Source: Campylobacteraceae bacterium (GTDB lineage: Bacteria > Campylobacterota > Campylobacteria > Campylobacterales > Sulfurovaceae). Taken from it: a stretch of 7,246 nt of DNA. Numbering within the stretch: the first letter of the stretch is position 1; each line of letters begins with the position of its first letter. Below, piece after piece: positions 1 to 7,056 of the stretch. Location of the stretch: assembly GCA_026982175.1 (NCBI GenBank), contig JALSHP010000002.1, positions 1 to 7,246 of the forward strand. The letters are read 5' to 3'. The notes under the pieces were generated by a model. It made no database searches. It was not told the origin of the DNA and was given only the letters and a program-made list of their open reading frames with translations. Both the position numbers and the translations under genes were made by a program.

Positions 1-1041
1 AGCCAAGGCTTTAGAGACATCACCTGAGAAACGAATTCCTCCATCGGCAATAACTGGAACACCTAGAGGGTTCGCCACTTGTGCTACCTCATCAATGGCT
101 GAAATTTGTGGTACACCCACCCCTGTTACAATTCTAGTCGTACAAATAGAACCAGGCCCTATTCCTACTTTGACGGCATCTGCTCCTGCTTCAATTAAAT
201 CTTTTGCAGCAGCACCACTTGCAATATTTCCTGCAATAACATCCACATCAAGATTGGCTTTAATCTCTTTGAGTGTGTCCATAATCCCTTGTGAATGCCC
301 ATGAGCCGAGTCCAGTACTATCACATCTACCCCAGCTTCTACCAAAGCTTTTGCACGGTCAAGTTGCCCCACACCAATGGCTGCACCTACACGTAAACGT
401 CCATGCTCATCTTTGTTGGCATTGGGAAACTGCTCTTTTTTCTCAATGTCTTTAATGGTCACAAGCCCTTGAAGTACATTTTCATCATCTACAATAGGAA
501 GTTTTTCAATTTTATGCTCTTGCAGTACATGCGAAGCCTCTTCAAGGGTAATCCCTGCTTTGGCTGTTACCAAAGGCATTTTTGTCATCACATCTTCAAT
601 TTTGGCTAACATATTTTTAATAAAACGCATATCACGGTTGGTGATAATTCCCAAAAGCACCATGTTGTCATCGACCACAGGAACACCCGATATTTTATAT
701 TCACCCATGAGTGCATCGGCATCAGCCACTGTTTTGTTAGGAGAGATGTAAATAGGGTCAATGATAATCCCACTCTCTGATTTTTTAACCTTGCTTATCT
801 GTTTGGCTTGGGTCTCAATGTCCATGTTTTTGTGGATAATTCCAATCCCTCCCAAATGTGCCATGGCAATGGCAGCTTTATATTCAGTTACGGTATCCAT
901 CGCAGCTGAGACTAAGGGAGTGTTTAAGGTGACACGTTTGGTTAAATTGGTTTTAATACAAACCTCTTTAGGAAGTACCGTTGAGTGTTGAGGAACCAAT
1001 AGTAGGTCTTCAAAGGTAAATGCTTTTTTCTTAATGTTCAT
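1..1041 (-). CDS. guaB: IMP dehydrogenase, C-terminus cut by window edge
   Basis: Cytosolic enzyme that oxidises IMP to XMP with NAD+, the committed step of GTP synthesis. The minus strand reads open from the ATG at 1041 to the edge (347 codons). The (beta/alpha)8 barrel is interrupted by two CBS domains at about residues 92-200 (ISGVPVVDD and IEKLPIVDD are typical CBS strands). The barrel resumes with VLDSAHGHS (about 242-250), the catalytic loop [11 protein letters not shown] with nucleophile Cys300, and the IMP-phosphate motif [11 protein letters not shown] (331-341, Asp333). Roughly the last 130-140 residues, including the mobile flap, lie outside the window, judging from the usual length of about 485. 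The start is supported by AAGGA six to seven bases upstream. It begins 9 bp after gatA, and its Shine-Dalgarno overlaps the gatA stop codon, so the two are very likely co-transcribed and translationally coupled. Identification is firm. Confidence 0.96.
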   Translation of the reverse strand, partial: MNIKKKAFTFEDLLLVPQHSTVLPKEVCIKTNLTKRVTLNTPLVSAAMDTVTEYKAAIAMAHLGGIGIIHKNMDIETQAKQISKVKKSESGIIIDPIYISPNKTVADADALMGEYKISGVPVVDDNMVLLGIITNRDMRFIKNMLAKIEDVMTKMPLVTAKAGITLEEASHVLQEHKIEKLPIVDDENVLQGLVTIKDIEKKEQFPNANKDEHGRLRVGAAIGVGQLDRAKALVEAGVDVIVLDSAHGHSQGIMDTLKEIKANLDVDVIAGNIASGAAAKDLIEAGADAVKVGIGPGSICTTRIVTGVGVPQISAIDEVAQVANPLGVPVIADGGIRFSGDVSKALA

Positions 1042-1050
1042 GTCTGTCCT

Positions 1051-2391
1051 TTATTTTGTGTAGTTTACGGCTTTTTCAAGGCTTAATGCCCCATCAAACA
1101 CAGCTTGTTCATCAAATGCTTTTCCAATGAGTTGTAAGCCTATTGGCATACCTTCTGCATCTTTTGCCACAGGAAGTGAAATAGCAGGTAATCCTGCTAA
1201 GTTAATAGCAATGGTGTACATATCAGATTTATACATCTCTAAAGGGTCATGTGAAGCCCCAATTTTAGGAGCAACCGTTGGAGCAACTGGCGAGAGAATT
1301 AAATCTGCCTCTTCAAAGATTTTGTTAAACTCATCTTTAATCAGATGTCTTACTTTTTGAGCTTTTACATAGTAGGCATCGTAATAACCAGCAGAGAGGA
1401 CAAAGTTACCAAGCATAATTCTTCTTTTTACCTCATCGCCAAATTGGGCTCTGGTGTTTCTAAACGTCTCTTCTAAGTTTGCACCCTCAACACGATTTCC
1501 ATAACGAATACCATCATAACGTGCTAAATTGGTTGTTGCTTCAGCCGTTGCCACAATGTAGTAAGTCGCAATGTCATACTTGGTGTTTGCCATGTTTTTA
1601 TGCACAATGGTGTGACCTGCCTCTTCAAGCTTTTGAACACTCATCGCATAGGCATCTTGAATATCTTGTGAAGCCTCACTAATATAGTTGTCAATAACTG
1701 CGATGGTCAATTTTCTGTTAGCATCTAAATTTTCGGTAATAGAAGCCAATTCTAACGTAGAACAAGTAGAGTCTTTTTCATCATGTGAAGCAATGGCATC
1801 GTACAAAATGGCAGCATCTTCAACATTTTGCGTAATAGGTCCAATTTGGTCAAGACTTGAAGCATACGCACCTAAACCAAAACGACTCACACGCCCATAG
1901 GTAGGTTTCATTCCTACACAACCACAATAGGCAGCAGGTTGTCTAATTGACCCCCCTGTGTCAGACCCAAGGGCAGCAATGGCAATGCCCCCAGCCACAG
2001 CAGCAGCTGAACCACCTGAACTTCCTCCTGGCACTCGGTCTGTTCCATGTGGGTTTTTTGTCACCCCATAAAAAGAACTTTCGGTGGTTGAACCCATGGC
2101 AAATTCATCCATGTTGGCACGTCCAAAGGCTGAAAACCCTTTGTCTTTTAAGTTCTCAATAACAGTGGCACTGTAAGGAGCGACATAGCCTTGCAAGATT
2201 GCCGAACCCGAAGTGACCGACCAATCTTTTACTTGAATGTTGTCTTTAATAAGAATGGGAACACCCTCACCTGATGTTTCAAACCCAATGTAAGCATTTA
2301 GCCCACCCTCTTTGGCTTTGGTTTGCATCTCTACTTTTAGTGCATCTAGCTCATCTTTACTTTTACTCAATGCTTCTTTTAATGTAATCAC
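1051..2391 (-). CDS. gatA: Asp-tRNA(Asn)/Glu-tRNA(Gln) amidotransferase subunit A (GTG start)
   Basis: Glutaminase/amidase subunit of the GatCAB complex. It hydrolyses glutamine and channels ammonia to GatB, which converts Glu-tRNA(Gln) or Asp-tRNA(Asn) to the amide form. The 446 residues show the amidase-signature fold with its Ser-cisSer-Lys triad: Lys49 in PILIKDNI, Ser124 in [15 protein letters not shown], and Ser148 in [12 protein letters not shown]. The 24-residue spacing between the two serines matches the family. It is about 30-40 residues shorter than many GatA proteins because the N-terminal region before the catalytic Lys is reduced, a form I associate with Campylobacterota. The start codon is GTG (2389-2391), with AGGA seven bases upstream and a TATAAT box further up. 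guaB follows at 9 bp. gatB and gatC are not in the window, so the complex is encoded at dispersed loci or beyond the edge. Confidence 0.96.
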   Translation of the reverse strand: MITLKEALSKSKDELDALKVEMQTKAKEGGLNAYIGFETSGEGVPILIKDNIQVKDWSVTSGSAILQGYVAPYSATVIENLKDKGFSAFGRANMDEFAMGSTTESSFYGVTKNPHGTDRVPGGSSGGSAAAVAGGIAIAALGSDTGGSIRQPAAYCGCVGMKPTYGRVSRFGLGAYASSLDQIGPITQNVEDAAILYDAIASHDEKDSTCSTLELASITENLDANRKLTIAVIDNYISEASQDIQDAYAMSVQKLEEAGHTIVHKNMANTKYDIATYYIVATAEATTNLARYDGIRYGNRVEGANLEETFRNTRAQFGDEVKRRIMLGNFVLSAGYYDAYYVKAQKVRHLIKDEFNKIFEEADLILSPVAPTVAPKIGASHDPLEMYKSDMYTIAINLAGLPAISLPVAKDAEGMPIGLQLIGKAFDEQAVFDGALSLEKAVNYTK

Positions 2392-2427
2392 TTTGGTATC
2401 CTAAATCTCTATATAAAAAATTGCGTG

Positions 2428-2433
2428 ATTATA
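2428..2433 (-). promoter_or_regulatory. Likely -10 box for gatA-guaB
   Basis: Perfect TATAAT on the minus strand, preceded by TAGT. It predicts a transcript start near 2421 and a leader of about 30 nt before the GTG of gatA. The hexamer 17 bp upstream (CCCTAT) does not resemble TTGACA, as is common in Campylobacterota sigma-70 promoters. Predicted from sequence only. Confidence 0.5.
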
Positions 2434-2452
2434 ACTAAAAGTTGATTTTGAT

Positions 2453-2469
2453 AGGGTTATGTTGACCCT
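2453..2469. repeat. Small inverted repeat between gatA and the DUF255 gene
   Basis: AGGGT-N7-ACCCT, a perfect 5-bp inverted repeat. It lies upstream of the gatA -10 box and of the divergent plus-strand gene, so it could be an operator for either. A stem this short also occurs by chance. It resembles AGGGT-N5-ACCCT at 6331-6345. Confidence 0.25.
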
Positions 2470-2480
2470 CTTCCAACTAA

Positions 2481-2495
2481 ATCTAATCTAATCTA
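2481..2495. repeat. Three tandem copies of ATCTA
   Basis: The pentamer ATCTA repeats three times without interruption just upstream of the putative -10 box of the plus-strand gene. A change in copy number would shift spacing to any upstream element, but nothing shows that this happens. Confidence 0.4.
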
Positions 2496-2497
2496 GC

Positions 2498-2503
2498 TAT
2501 TAT
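2498..2503 (+). promoter_or_regulatory. Possible -10 box for the DUF255 gene
   Basis: TATTAT, one mismatch from consensus, predicting a start near 2510 and a short leader of about 17 nt that still includes the AAGGA at 2516-2520. There is no recognisable -35 box. It is a weak prediction, resting on position within the divergent region. Confidence 0.35.
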
Positions 2504-2526
2504 CCCTTAATTAACAAGGATGCCTT

Positions 2527-4503
2527 ATGTTAAAAACCATACTTATTTTAGGATTAATAGTAATGAATAGCCAAGCCAATGAACTCAAACATGAAGATTC
2601 CCCCTATTTACAACAACACGCCAACAACCCTGTAGCCTGGCTTCCATGGGGAGAGAAAGCACTTGAACTTGCTAAAAAAGAGAACAAACTCATCTTTCTT
2701 TCTATTGGGTACAGCACTTGTCACTGGTGTCATGTGATGGAGCATGAGTCATTTGAAAATGACGACATTGCCAAACTTTTAAATCAAGATTTTGTCAATA
2801 TCAAAGTTGACCGTGAAGAGTATCCGAACATTGACAAATACTATCAAGGTATCTACCAGATGATGAACCAAAAATCAGGTGGATGGCCACTCACCGTCAT
2901 TATGACCCCTGAAGCCAAAGTCTTTTTTACGGCAACCTACCTGCCACCCCAAGCCAAGTTTGGTACTAAAGGCTTAAGTGAGATTTTACCTGATATGCTT
3001 GACCTCTATGCCAATAAAAATGAGTTGGTCTCTTTAATGGTCAAAAACATAGAGAACAAAACAGTTCAAAAGTCCATTATTGATGTAGAGGAGCGTAAGC
3101 TTAAAATTGATGCCAATCTCTCTAATCTTTTTATGTTTCAAGTCCATGATAGTTATGACCAAAGCAACAAAGGGGTCGGTACAGCCCCTAAGTTCCCTCG
3201 TGCTACAACCTTTGATACCCTTTTAGATGTTAGCCGTATTAACCTCGACCTCGATGCTAAACGTATGTCAGAAGAGGCACTAACTGCCATGGCAAAAGGG
3301 GGAATTTATGACCAAATAGAGGGTGGGTTTTACCGTTATGCTACCGATGAAGCGTGGATGATTCCCCATTTTGAGAAGATGCTCTACACCAATGCCGAAC
3401 TCATTGAGAGTTATGCCAATGCCTACCAAATGAGTGGCAATAAGCTCTTTAAAAAAGTGATAGATGAGACCATTGCCAATGTTTATGCCCGTTTTGAGCA
3501 TGATAATCTCTTCTACTCTGCGTCAGATGCCGACAGCAATGGAGGTGAAGGAAAATATTTTGTTTTTGCTTATGAAGAGAGTCAAAAGGCATTAGCCAAA
3601 GAGGGTTTTTCAAAAGAAGAGATAGCCCAAGCCTTGGCTTATTTTAACATCACTGAAGAGGGAAATTTTGAAGAGGAAACCACCAATCCTTATTTAAGCA
3701 ATCATCCAACACCTGAAAAAATAGAGAAGATTAAAGAGGTACTTTTTAATCTTAGAGCCAAAAGAGAGTATCCGTTTATTGACTATAAAGTACAAACCTC
3801 ATGGAATGCTCTGTTTATTCATGCCCTATTTAAAGCAGGTCAAAAAGAGAAAGCCTTAAAATCACTTGATGCCCTACTTAAAAACCTCTACCTCAAAGAG
3901 GAGCTTTACCATCAAATTATTCTTGGGAAAAGTGCCAAGGTTAAAGCCTATTTGGATGACTATGCCTTTTTGATTGCCACACTTATTGACGCACATCAAG
4001 CAACACTCGATGAGAGCTACTTAACTTTAGCAAAGAAATTAAATGCCCAAAGCATTCAAAAATTTTATAAAGATGAGCAATGGCATATGTCTGATGACAG
4101 CTTTAAATCTATTGCTGAACTACACGATGCCTCTTACCGTTCCTCTATGGCTGTTAGCATTGAGAACATTTTAAAACTCGCCTATTTAAGTGATGATTAT
4201 AATGCTTTAGAAATGGCAACAAAAATGCTCAATCTTCATGCCTCAAAAATTAATCAGATAAGTGCTTCTATGCCTTATGCCACCAAAGTAGCGTTGATGT
4301 TAGAGCGTAAAATAGTGGTCATTAAAGCGACCAAAGAACATCTTTTAGCCAATGAACAGAAGATAGGTGAACTCAACTACCCTTATGTCTTACGCAAAGC
4401 AGAAAAGCAAAAAAGTTATGATGCCTGTACCATGGAGAAGTGTTTTGCTACGCATGATAATATGGATGCCCTGCTACAAGAGATAGAAGCGATGAAGTTT
4501 TAG
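2527..4503 (+). CDS. DUF255/YyaL (SSP411-like) thioredoxin-domain protein, probably exported
   Basis: 658 residues of the YyaL/SSP411 family, which joins a thioredoxin-like domain to an alpha/alpha six-hairpin barrel resembling sugar epimerases and glycosidases; the biochemical role is not settled. Visible marks: [18 protein letters not shown] (25-42), [20 protein letters not shown] with the redox pair Cys65/Cys68 (58-76), [11 protein letters not shown], and GGWPLTV with the cis-Pro at 121. The barrel carries [62 protein letters not shown] and [15 protein letters not shown]. Cys634/Cys639 near the C-terminus recall a conserved late cysteine pair. Residues 1-17 (Lys3, hydrophobic 5-13, S-Q-A before Asn18) look like a Sec signal peptide, suggesting a periplasmic place for a family usually treated as cytosolic. 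AAGGA lies six bases before the ATG. A second in-frame ATG at 2563, with its own AGGA, would omit the signal. Nothing suggests an operon with either neighbour. Confidence 0.92.
   Translation: MLKTILILGLIVMNSQANELKHEDSPYLQQHANNPVAWLPWGEKALELAKKENKLIFLSIGYSTCHWCHVMEHESFENDDIAKLLNQDFVNIKVDREEYPNIDKYYQGIYQMMNQKSGGWPLTVIMTPEAKVFFTATYLPPQAKFGTKGLSEILPDMLDLYANKNELVSLMVKNIENKTVQKSIIDVEERKLKIDANLSNLFMFQVHDSYDQSNKGVGTAPKFPRATTFDTLLDVSRINLDLDAKRMSEEALTAMAKGGIYDQIEGGFYRYATDEAWMIPHFEKMLYTNAELIESYANAYQMSGNKLFKKVIDETIANVYARFEHDNLFYSASDADSNGGEGKYFVFAYEESQKALAKEGFSKEEIAQALAYFNITEEGNFEEETTNPYLSNHPTPEKIEKIKEVLFNLRAKREYPFIDYKVQTSWNALFIHALFKAGQKEKALKSLDALLKNLYLKEELYHQIILGKSAKVKAYLDDYAFLIATLIDAHQATLDESYLTLAKKLNAQSIQKFYKDEQWHMSDDSFKSIAELHDASYRSSMAVSIENILKLAYLSDDYNALEMATKMLNLHASKINQISASMPYATKVALMLERKIVVIKATKEHLLANEQKIGELNYPYVLRKAEKQKSYDACTMEKCFATHDNMDALLQEIEAMKF
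2550..2565 (+). promoter_or_regulatory. Alternative internal start (AGGA plus ATG) in the DUF255 gene
   Basis: AGGA at 2550-2553 is followed, nine bases on, by an in-frame ATG at 2563-2565 (Met13). Starting here removes the hydrophobic segment and gives [16 protein letters not shown], which keeps the whole conserved region. The first ATG (2527) has the stronger and better spaced AAGGA, so I keep it as the main start. The choice decides whether the protein is exported or cytosolic. Confidence 0.35.
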
Positions 4504-4514
4504 TTTTATTTAAC

Positions 4515-4520
4515 TATAAT
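4515..4520 (+). promoter_or_regulatory. Likely -10 box for the 102-residue gene
   Basis: Perfect TATAAT starting 12 bp after the stop codon of the DUF255 gene. It predicts a transcript start near 4527 and a leader of about 28 nt. There is no clear -35 hexamer. It suggests the small gene can be transcribed on its own rather than only by read-through. Confidence 0.5.
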
Positions 4521-4554
4521 AACTCAAAAAATTTTTAAATAGATAGGAAAAAAG

Positions 4555-4863
4555 ATGTACGGATTACCACTAAGAAAAGGCTTTTCAATGACGATTAAAG
4601 GTGTCATTCTCAATCGTCCAGATATGCACAACATTGCCGCTGAATTGGGTGTAACTGAAAATGATGTACTGATTAAAGATGGGGTATTGACTGTTTACAA
4701 TACTTCTAAAACATGTCAAGAGATTATTGATGACAATGCCTTACGCCAATTTGTTGCAATGACCATTGAGATACCTTTAGAAGATATTGGTGAGTTAATA
4801 GCCGTTGAAGAAGAACGTGTCAAAATGGAGTTTGATTTAAGTGACTTTGAAGATGATGAGTGA
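4555..4863 (+). CDS. Small acidic protein of unknown function
   Basis: I do not recognise this 102-residue protein. The start has AGGA six bases upstream (4545-4548). A later Met12 (4588) begins the more structured-looking part (MTIKGVILNRPDMHNIAAE), so a shorter form is possible. The sequence alternates short beta-like strands (VLIKDGVLTVYN) with amphipathic helices, has one cysteine (TSKTCQEI), no membrane segment and no signal peptide, and ends in a strongly acidic tail (DLSDFEDDE) as many small soluble proteins do. Reading-frame integrity, a good ribosome binding site and a preceding TATAAT argue that it is real. It converges on the regulator gene with only 16 bp between the stops and no visible terminator hairpin. 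Function cannot be assigned from sequence or context. Confidence 0.8.
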   Translation: MYGLPLRKGFSMTIKGVILNRPDMHNIAAELGVTENDVLIKDGVLTVYNTSKTCQEIIDDNALRQFVAMTIEIPLEDIGELIAVEEERVKMEFDLSDFEDDE

Positions 4864-4879
4864 GGTTTATCAGTTGAGT

Positions 4880-6253
4880 TTACGTTTGTATAGCCCCTCT
4901 CCATACCCCAGCAAACACTTTTACTCCTTCTAAAATCGCTACGGTACTAAGCCCACCAAACCCCATACGAACCACTTCAAACTCTCCGCCACAGCGTTCT
5001 TTGGCAAGATAGATTTTGATATGGGCTTCTTCGGCTAGTCTCTTGAACTTCTCCCAGTCAAAAGCTACAGTGGGGTGGATGAGGATGGCTAGTCCTCCTC
5101 CTTGGGCGACTATCTGCATCGTATCGCCCAATGTGGCTTTGAGGGTGTCATGCATGAGGTTGTGTTTTTTACGGTTGAGGGTTCGCATTTTGCGTAGGTG
5201 TCTGTCGTAGTGTCCTTCTGCCATAAAAAGTGTTAGGGTCTTTTGGGTAGAGAGGGAGACTTTGGCAAAGTGGGCATCGTAGCTCTCTTTGTATCGTGCA
5301 AGAAGCCAGAGAGGCAGTACCATATAGCCCACACGTATCGCTGGCGAAAGAGACTTGGCAAAGGTGCCTAAATAGGCTACAGAGTCGTATTTGTCTAATC
5401 CTTGTAGTGCAGGGATGGGGCGGGTGGTGTAGCGTAGTTCGCTGTCGTAGTCATCTTCTATGATGAGCCCTTCTCTTTGGTGCATGAGTTCTAGGAGTTT
5501 ATGCCTATGGGCGATAGGCATGCTTACACCTGTGGGGTATTGGTGTGAGGGGGTGACGTAGAGGATTTTGGCTTTGCTTTGCTCAATACTTTGTAGACTC
5601 ACACCTTTGTCATCTATATCAATATAGTCTATGTTGTATCCAAACGCATCAAAGACCTTGCGGGCTATATGATACCCTGGATGCTCGATGCCAAAGTGAG
5701 TATGCGTTTTTTTGAGTAAGGAGGCTAAGAGTCTCATGCTATCTATAAAGCCTGAGGTAATGACTATCTGTTCAGCCCTACAGACTACCCCACGTGATGC
5801 CATAAGATAGGTGGCTATCTGCTCTCGAAGTGGCAACTCACCCTGACCATTGGGGTAGCTACCAAAATCTGTACTCTCATTTAGTGCCTTGGTGGCTAGA
5901 CGTTTCCAAGTTTTGAGTGGAAAGTCCTCTGCACAAAGCTGTGCAGGGAAGAAGTCGTATTTGTGGCTAGGTGAGGGTGCAGACGTGGTCGCTGGATTTT
6001 CAGAAGCAAAAGTATCAAAATAGAGTTCACTAACATAGTACCCAGACTTGGGACGGCTCTCTATATACCCCTCTGCATAGAGCTGCGAGTAAGCAGACTC
6101 TACGGTGGTTTTGCTGAGGTTGTAAAGCGTAGCTACTTTGCGTATGGAGGGGAGTTTTTCTCCTGCTTGGTAGTTGGTGTTAATGTCATTTTTTAGTGCA
6201 GTGTAAAGTTGTAGGTGCAGTGGGGTTTTGCTTTTTTCGTCCAATATATACAA
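4880..6253 (-). CDS. MocR-type transcriptional regulator (GntR winged helix plus PLP aminotransferase-like domain, TTG start)
   Basis: 457 residues, the usual MocR/PdxR/GabR length. Residues 1-75 form a GntR-type winged helix (PLHLQLYTALKNDI, LPSIRKVATLYNLSKTTVESAY, EGYIESRPKSGYYV). A linker (about 76-100) leads to a class I aminotransferase fold with YPNGQGELPLREQIATYL (133-150), YVTPSHQYPTGVSMP (232-246), IIEDDYDSELRY (264-275) and YLGTFAKSLSPAIRVGY (294-310). Lys300 is the expected Schiff-base lysine for PLP; Arg429 in VVRMGFG is the usual carboxylate-binding position. Family members sense PLP or its adducts with amino compounds rather than catalysing transamination. The start is TTG (6251-6253), with AGGA five bases upstream, and is needed to include the conserved start of the domain. 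It is divergent from a PNPOx-like gene, its probable target. Two counted 60-base lines inside it are 53% and 55% GC, against 40% in one line of the DUF255 gene. Confidence 0.93.
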   Translation of the reverse strand: MYILDEKSKTPLHLQLYTALKNDINTNYQAGEKLPSIRKVATLYNLSKTTVESAYSQLYAEGYIESRPKSGYYVSELYFDTFASENPATTSAPSPSHKYDFFPAQLCAEDFPLKTWKRLATKALNESTDFGSYPNGQGELPLREQIATYLMASRGVVCRAEQIVITSGFIDSMRLLASLLKKTHTHFGIEHPGYHIARKVFDAFGYNIDYIDIDDKGVSLQSIEQSKAKILYVTPSHQYPTGVSMPIAHRHKLLELMHQREGLIIEDDYDSELRYTTRPIPALQGLDKYDSVAYLGTFAKSLSPAIRVGYMVLPLWLLARYKESYDAHFAKVSLSTQKTLTLFMAEGHYDRHLRKMRTLNRKKHNLMHDTLKATLGDTMQIVAQGGGLAILIHPTVAFDWEKFKRLAEEAHIKIYLAKERCGGEFEVVRMGFGGLSTVAILEGVKVFAGVWRGAIQT

Positions 6254-6265
6254 AACTGTCCTTTA

Positions 6266-6281
6266 AAAATATAAATATTTT
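6266..6281. repeat. AT-rich palindrome just upstream of the regulator gene
   Basis: AAAATAT-AA-ATATTTT, a perfect 7-bp inverted repeat immediately upstream of the AAGGA of the regulator gene (minus strand). It could be a small operator or simply AT-rich promoter DNA; as RNA the stem would be weak. Confidence 0.3.
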
Positions 6282-6286
6282 GTATC

Positions 6287-6315
6287 TTGTAGTAAGTACA
6301 GATAGGACGTATAAT
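6287..6315 (+). promoter_or_regulatory. Likely promoter of the PNPOx-like gene
   Basis: TTGTAG (6287-6292), a 17-bp spacer and a perfect TATAAT (6310-6315), the best sigma-70-like promoter in the window. The predicted start near 6322 gives a leader of about 117 nt that contains both GGTGTTGT palindromes. The first would sit at about +8 to +33, a place where a bound protein would block transcription. Confidence 0.55.
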
Positions 6316-6316
6316 A
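6311..6316 (-). promoter_or_regulatory. Possible -10 box for the regulator gene
   Basis: TATTAT on the minus strand, overlapping the plus-strand TATAAT by five bases. The start would be near 6304, leaving about 50 nt of leader. Palindrome 1 would then span roughly -25 to -50, so one bound protein could affect both promoters. Weak on its own; the divergent layout makes it plausible. Confidence 0.35.
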
Positions 6317-6328
6317 GCATAAAAATTC

Positions 6329-6354
6329 GTAGGGTGTTGTACCCTTACAACACC
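6329..6354. promoter_or_regulatory. Palindrome 1, candidate operator or leader hairpin
   Basis: GGTGTTGT (6333-6340), spacer ACCCTT, ACAACACC (6347-6354): a perfect 8-bp inverted repeat, extended on the left to GTAGGGTGTTGT (6329-6340). It also contains a second, overlapping inverted repeat AGGGT-N5-ACCCT (6331-6345). It lies between the start codons of the MocR-type regulator and the PNPOx-like gene, next to the predicted divergent promoters. Its exact recurrence at 6403-6424 makes chance unlikely. Confidence 0.75.
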
Positions 6355-6402
6355 TTTAACTGTGAATACAAGATGAAACTTGATGATTGAATGGAAATAA
6401 TT

Positions 6403-6428
6403 GGTGTTGTCATGGGACAACACCCTAC
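6403..6428. promoter_or_regulatory. Palindrome 2, inverted copy abutting the Shine-Dalgarno
   Basis: GGTGTTGT (6403-6410), spacer CATGGG, ACAACACC (6417-6424), continuing as CTAC to 6428. ACAACACCCTAC (6417-6428) is the exact reverse complement of 6329-6340, so this copy faces the first. AGGAG of the PNPOx-like gene starts at 6429, directly next to the repeat. It could serve as a second regulator site 70 bp from the first or, in RNA, as a hairpin limiting ribosome access. Confidence 0.75.
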
Positions 6429-6438
6429 AGGAGAAGAT

Positions 6439-7056
6439 ATGAAAAAAGTATTCCAAATCACAGACAAACACATCATAAACGCTGTATTAGACAAAGCAGA
6501 GTACGGTACGTTAGCAGTATGTAATGAAGATACACCCTATGCTGTACCTCTAAACTTTGTACGTATAGAGGAAAACATCTACTTTCACGGAGCATTAAAA
6601 AACAAAAAGATGCAGATGCTAGAGCAAAACCCTTATGTCTCATTCTCTGTGGTGGAGAGTTACTCTATCATAGCCTCATTTTTTAGCTCTCGTGATGGTT
6701 TGGCATGTCCTGCGACACACTTTTTTAAGTCTGTGAGCATTGATGGGGTAGCAGAAATGGTAGAAAACAGAGAAGAAAAAGCTATGATGTTTGAAGCGAT
6801 GATGCAAAAGCTCCAACCAGAGGGAGGATACAAATCTTTTAATGATGAAGCCTATGATAAAGCACTAAAAGCCATAGCCGTAGTAAAGATAGTACCTAGT
6901 ACTGTGTCATGCAAATTTAAATTTGGTCAGCACTTAGATGAAGAGAGATTTGCTATGATTCTAGAACATTTAAAAGAACGTAATACCCACATAGACAATG
7001 AGACAATAGAGATGATGAAAACACTCGGAAGTGGAGACTTTAGTCCCACAATATAA
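6439..7056 (+). CDS. Pyridoxamine-5'-phosphate-oxidase-like / NimA-like flavoprotein
   Basis: 205 residues with a split-barrel FMN-binding fold of the pyridoxamine-phosphate-oxidase-related group that includes NimA nitroimidazole-resistance proteins. Visible marks: LDKAEYGTLAVCNEDTPYAV followed by PLNF (17-40), IYFHGALKNKKMQMLEQNPYVSF (47-69), HFFKSVSIDGVAEMVENREEK (94-114), LQPEGGY (125-131) and a C-terminal FKFGQHLDEERF...IDNETIEMM segment. No signal peptide or membrane segment, so cytosolic. Physiological substrate unknown; FMN or another flavin is expected from the family. I chose the ATG at 6439 because AGGAG lies five bases upstream and family homology begins there. An in-frame ATG at 6391 would add 16 residues encoded by palindrome 2 and has no ribosome binding site. 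The gene is divergent from the MocR-type regulator, which suggests PLP-linked control. The last nine residues (GSGDFSPTI) look like an added tail where the gene meets the GNAT remnant. Confidence 0.9.
   Translation: MKKVFQITDKHIINAVLDKAEYGTLAVCNEDTPYAVPLNFVRIEENIYFHGALKNKKMQMLEQNPYVSFSVVESYSIIASFFSSRDGLACPATHFFKSVSIDGVAEMVENREEKAMMFEAMMQKLQPEGGYKSFNDEAYDKALKAIAVVKIVPSTVSCKFKFGQHLDEERFAMILEHLKERNTHIDNETIEMMKTLGSGDFSPTI

Noticed and set aside
95..991. Plus-strand open frames across 95-991
   Set aside because: They are antisense to guaB, which reads as a conserved protein throughout; their translations look like low-complexity shadows.
1127..2162. Plus-strand open frames within 1127-2162
   Set aside because: Antisense to gatA, with no family resemblance and no ribosome binding sites.
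2481..2495. ATCTA repeats as a CRISPR or phase-variable tract
   Set aside because: Only three five-base units, far too short for CRISPR and not the homopolymeric or long-unit tract usual for phase variation.
4864..4879. Bidirectional terminator between the converging small gene and regulator gene
   Set aside because: The 16-bp gap and flanking codons show no stem of useful length.
6329..6428. Palindrome pair as the ends of a small mobile element (MITE)
   Set aside because: Only 100 bp in all, each end is itself a palindrome, no flanking target duplication is evident, and the location between regulator and target fits operators better.
6391..6438. Upstream in-frame ATG codons (6391, 6412) as the start of the PNPOx-like gene
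   Set aside because: No ribosome binding site precedes 6391, the added 16 residues are just translated palindrome, and AGGAG plus family homology fix the start at 6439.
6193..6471. Minus-strand 92-codon frame and plus-strand 64-codon frame over the intergenic region 6193-6471
   Set aside because: Both cross the promoter region and palindromes, overlap real gene ends and lack plausible initiation signals.
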